Origin: Paracidovorax citrulli
GTDB taxonomy: Bacteria; Pseudomonadota; Gammaproteobacteria; Burkholderiales; Burkholderiaceae_C
Assembly (NCBI RefSeq): GCF_900100305.1
Contig: NZ_FNEY01000007.1
Coordinates: 103,665 to 167,664, forward strand
Length of the DNA stretch: 64,000 bases
Direction: 5' to 3'
Shown here: positions 61,230 through 64,000 of the stretch, in pieces
How the letters are laid out: every line of letters begins with the position of its first letter
Position numbering within the stretch: position 1 is the first letter of the stretch
Translations under genes and position numbers: made by a program
The notes under the pieces: model-generated
The model's database searches: none
Seen by the model: only the letters and a program-made list of their open reading frames with translations
Told to the model about the DNA's origin: nothing

Positions 61230-62233
61230 ACACCGCCATGACGATCTTGCGCAAACATTTCCACCTGCTGCTGGCGCTGGCCTTCGTGCTGGCGATGCCG
61301 CTCACCATGCAGTCCGGCTCGCTGGCCAGCGAGGTGCTGATCTACGGCCTCGCCGCCATGGGCTGTAACCTGCTTCTGGGCCACACGGGGTTGCTGTCCT
61401 TCGGGCAGGGCATCTTCTTCGGACTGGGCAGCTACACCATCGCCCTCACGCTCACGCGCTGGCCCCTGCCCATGCCGGTGGCCCTGGCGCTCGCCGTGGT
61501 GGCGGGCGCGGTGGGCGCGGCGCTGGTGGGCTGGGTCGCCATCCGGCAGCGCGGCACCTATTTCGTGATGCTCACGCTCGCCTTCGCCCAGATGTTCTAT
61601 TTCCTCGCCTACTCGATGCCAGGCCTGACGGGCGGCGACAACGGCCTGATGGACATCCCGCGCCCCTCGCTGGCCGTGGGCGGCTTCACGCTGTGGCCGC
61701 TCGCCTCGCCGTGGCAGTACTACGGCTTCGTCGCCGTGGTGTTCCTGGTGGCCTTCTGGCTGCTGCAGCAGGTGTCGGCCTCCGTGTTCGGCCGCACCCT
61801 GCTGGCCGTGCGCGACAACGAGGAGCGCGCGGGCGCCATCGGCTACGACCTCAAGCTGCTGAAGCTCCAGGCGTTCGTGATCTCGGGCGCCGTCACCGGC
61901 CTGGCCGGCGCGCTGCACGCCATGATGACCGGCATCGCCCCCCTGGCCAGCGCCGAATACCACACGAGCGAGATGATCCTCGTGATGACCGTGATCGGCG
62001 GCACCGGCAGCCTGCTGGCCTCGCTGCTGGGATCGGCCTTCTACCTGATCGTGGGCGACTGGCTCTCCACCCTGTGGCCGCGCTGGCTGCTGCTGCTGGG
62101 CGTGGTGCTGATGGTCGTCAGCCTGGGAATGCAGCGCGGCCTCTGGGGCCTGCTCGAATCGGCCTGGGAGCGCCTGCGCGGCGCGAAAGGCCCCTCGGAC
62201 GGCGCCCCTGCCGGCACGGGAGACAAAGCATGA
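61226..62233 (+). CDS. livM: ABC transporter permease, LivM type
   Basis: A 335-residue permease with about nine hydrophobic segments. GCNLLLGHTGLLSFGQGIFF, RQRGTYFVMLTLAFAQMFYF and VRDNEERAGAIGYD are typical LivM motifs. The start overlaps the livH stop and its own stop overlaps the livG start, indicating tight translational coupling. Confidence 0.94.
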   Translation: MNTAMTILRKHFHLLLALAFVLAMPLTMQSGSLASEVLIYGLAAMGCNLLLGHTGLLSFGQGIFFGLGSYTIALTLTRWPLPMPVALALAVVAGAVGAALVGWVAIRQRGTYFVMLTLAFAQMFYFLAYSMPGLTGGDNGLMDIPRPSLAVGGFTLWPLASPWQYYGFVAVVFLVAFWLLQQVSASVFGRTLLAVRDNEERAGAIGYDLKLLKLQAFVISGAVTGLAGALHAMMTGIAPLASAEYHTSEMILVMTVIGGTGSLLASLLGSAFYLIVGDWLSTLWPRWLLLLGVVLMVVSLGMQRGLWGLLESAWERLRGAKGPSDGAPAGTGDKA

Positions 62234-62999
62234 GCACCGCCCCCATCCTGCTGGAAGCCATCGGCGTCGAGAAGCGCTACGACAAATTCGCCGCGCTCGC
62301 GGGCGTGGACCTGAAAGTGCGCGCCAACACCGTGCATTCGGTGATCGGCCCCAACGGCGCGGGCAAGACCACGCTGTTCCACATGCTCACCGGCACCAAG
62401 GCGGTGAGCGGCGGGCGCATCGTGTTCGACGGCCACGACGTGACGCGCGAGCCGGACCACCGCCGCGTGCAGCGCGGCATGGCGCGCTCGTTCCAGGTGA
62501 CCAGCCTGTTCCTCACGCTGCCGGTGCGCGAGAACCTGCGGCTGGCCGCGCAGGGCACGGCGCCCGCGCAGGCCCTCAACTGCTGGAGCGCGCCCGTGGG
62601 CGCCCGCTCCCGCGCCGACGTGGTGGCCCGCGTGCTGGCGCGGCTGGGCCTGGAGCGCCATGCCGACACGCCCGTGGGCAACCTCTCGCACGGCCAGCAG
62701 CGCCGGCTGGAAGTGGGCATGGCGCTGGCCGCGGGCCCGAAGGCGATCTTCCTGGACGAGCCCACCTCGGGCATGGGCATCGACGACCTGGACGACATGA
62801 AGCGGCTGATCCAGGGCCTGAAGGACGAGCACACCGTGGTGCTCATCGAGCACAACATGAACATCGTGATGGACATCTCCGACACCGTCACCGTCATGCA
62901 GCAGGGCCGCGTGCTGGCCGAGGGCCATCCGCACGCGATCCGCAGCGACGAGCGCGTGCGCAGCGCCTACCTGGGCAACATGATCACCGGAGGCAAGGC

Positions 63000-63003
<4 letters not shown>
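62230..63003 (+). CDS. livG: ABC transporter ATP-binding protein, LivG type
   Basis: A 257-residue ATPase. Walker A GPNGAGKTT, signature LSHGQQRRLEV (LSHGQ rather than LSGGQ, normal for LivG), Walker B AIFLDEPTSGMG, H-loop IEHNMNIVM. One of two ATPases of the transporter; it overlaps its neighbours by ATGA on both sides. Confidence 0.94.
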
Positions 63004-63700
<697 letters not shown>

Positions 63701-63704
<4 letters not shown>

Positions 63705-64000
63705 ATGTTGAGTCTCACGAGGTTGTTCACACCCGGAATGCGTGTGATGGGAGGCTGATGGCCGAGCGCGGAGTGTGGCCGGCACCAGTTGTAGCCGTCA
63801 ATGAAGGGCTGCAGGGCAGCCGTGCGTTGGGCTGAGCTTTCGTAGGGTCTGGCATAGGCCCACTCCCGCAGGCTGGTCTGTACGAATCGCTCGGCCTTGC
63901 CGTTGGTCTTGGGCGTATAGGGCCGCGTGCGGATGTGGCGGATGCCCAATTCCTCGCAGGCCGCGCGGAAGGCGTTTTTGTAGCCAGAGCCGTTGTCGGT
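63701..64000 (-). CDS. IS481-type transposase, C-terminal part, cut by window edge
   Basis: About 99 residues run to the edge. TDNGSGYKNAF supplies the second catalytic aspartate, and PYTPKTNGKAERFVQTSLRE the catalytic glutamate of the DDE integrase core; the tail YNWCRPHSALGHQPPITR is typical of IS481 transposases. The stop is only a few bases from the apparent element end. Completeness cannot be judged. Confidence 0.88.
63705..64000. mobile_element. IS481-family insertion sequence, right-hand end only
   Basis: The element seems to begin at about 63,705 with TGTTGAGTCTCACGAGG, which has the TGT start usual for IS481 ends. It lies directly behind livF. The other end and target duplication are outside the window. 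Confidence 0.7.

Overview
This 64 kb window is high-GC chromosomal DNA that looks like a Comamonadaceae betaproteobacterium, most likely Acidovorax. The signs are the protein families (Bug-type binding protein, IPTL-CTERM sorting tail, DUF1800/DUF1501 pair), a Comamonadaceae-style intergenic repeat, and a HrpX-type PIP-box promoter of the kind found in plant-pathogenic Acidovorax, Xanthomonas and Ralstonia. The genus call is inference. I saw no tRNA, rRNA or CRISPR array.

Layout. 1-6.9 kb: pyrF, an acyltransferase-3 gene of lower GC, a LysR/Bug/zinc-carboxypeptidase-like group and two small-molecule exporters. 7-12.6 kb: a chemoreceptor and a DUF1800-DUF1501 pair. 12.6-14 kb: a lower-GC two-gene accessory unit (DUF6402-like), with a broken second copy near 51 kb. 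14-22.4 kb: uvrA, cysC, a secreted ubiquitin-like protein, an MFS transporter, a ClC channel and ssb. 22.5-25.8 kb: an hsdR scrap, a DUF599 protein and a persulfide/sulfur module (two YeeE/YedE halves, a BigR-like ArsR regulator, a divergent persulfide-dioxygenase-like enzyme). 25.9-32.6 kb: a diguanylate cyclase, wrecked citryl-CoA lyase and SDR genes, lldP, mnmA, a NUDIX hydrolase, and a DMT transporter and LysR gene truncated together at one junction. 32.7-34.7 kb: a candidate type III effector behind a textbook PIP box. 34.7-41.7 kb: GNAT, a second diguanylate cyclase, riboflavin synthase, a hybrid histidine kinase, an esterase-like phytase-family protein. 41.8-49.8 kb: a membrane/polyamine cluster (DUF2127, FAD amine oxidase, spermidine-synthase-like protein, DUF350, DUF4178, SPFH-SHOCT) interrupted by a panE-like gene on the other strand. 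50-55.9 kb: DUF2061, an orphan flagellar rod-like protein, a LysR gene and a beta-alanine/malonate-semialdehyde operon. 56-58 kb: a lipoprotein and a MASE2 diguanylate cyclase. 58-63.7 kb: a GntR-regulated branched-chain-amino-acid-type ABC transporter. An IS481-like element starts at 63.7 kb and leaves the window.

The two strongest findings are host-related. The first (17,980-18,843) is a near-exact ubiquitin domain placed directly after a signal peptide, followed by a choice-of-anchor-U-like beta domain and an IPTL-CTERM-like tail; the ubiquitin body is about 82% identical to the eukaryotic protein by my hand count, but the terminal Gly-Gly is absent. The second (32,761-34,686) is a 641-residue protein with a Ser/Pro/Ala-rich N-terminus and a perfect TTCGT-N15-TTCGC PIP box plus correctly spaced -10 element.
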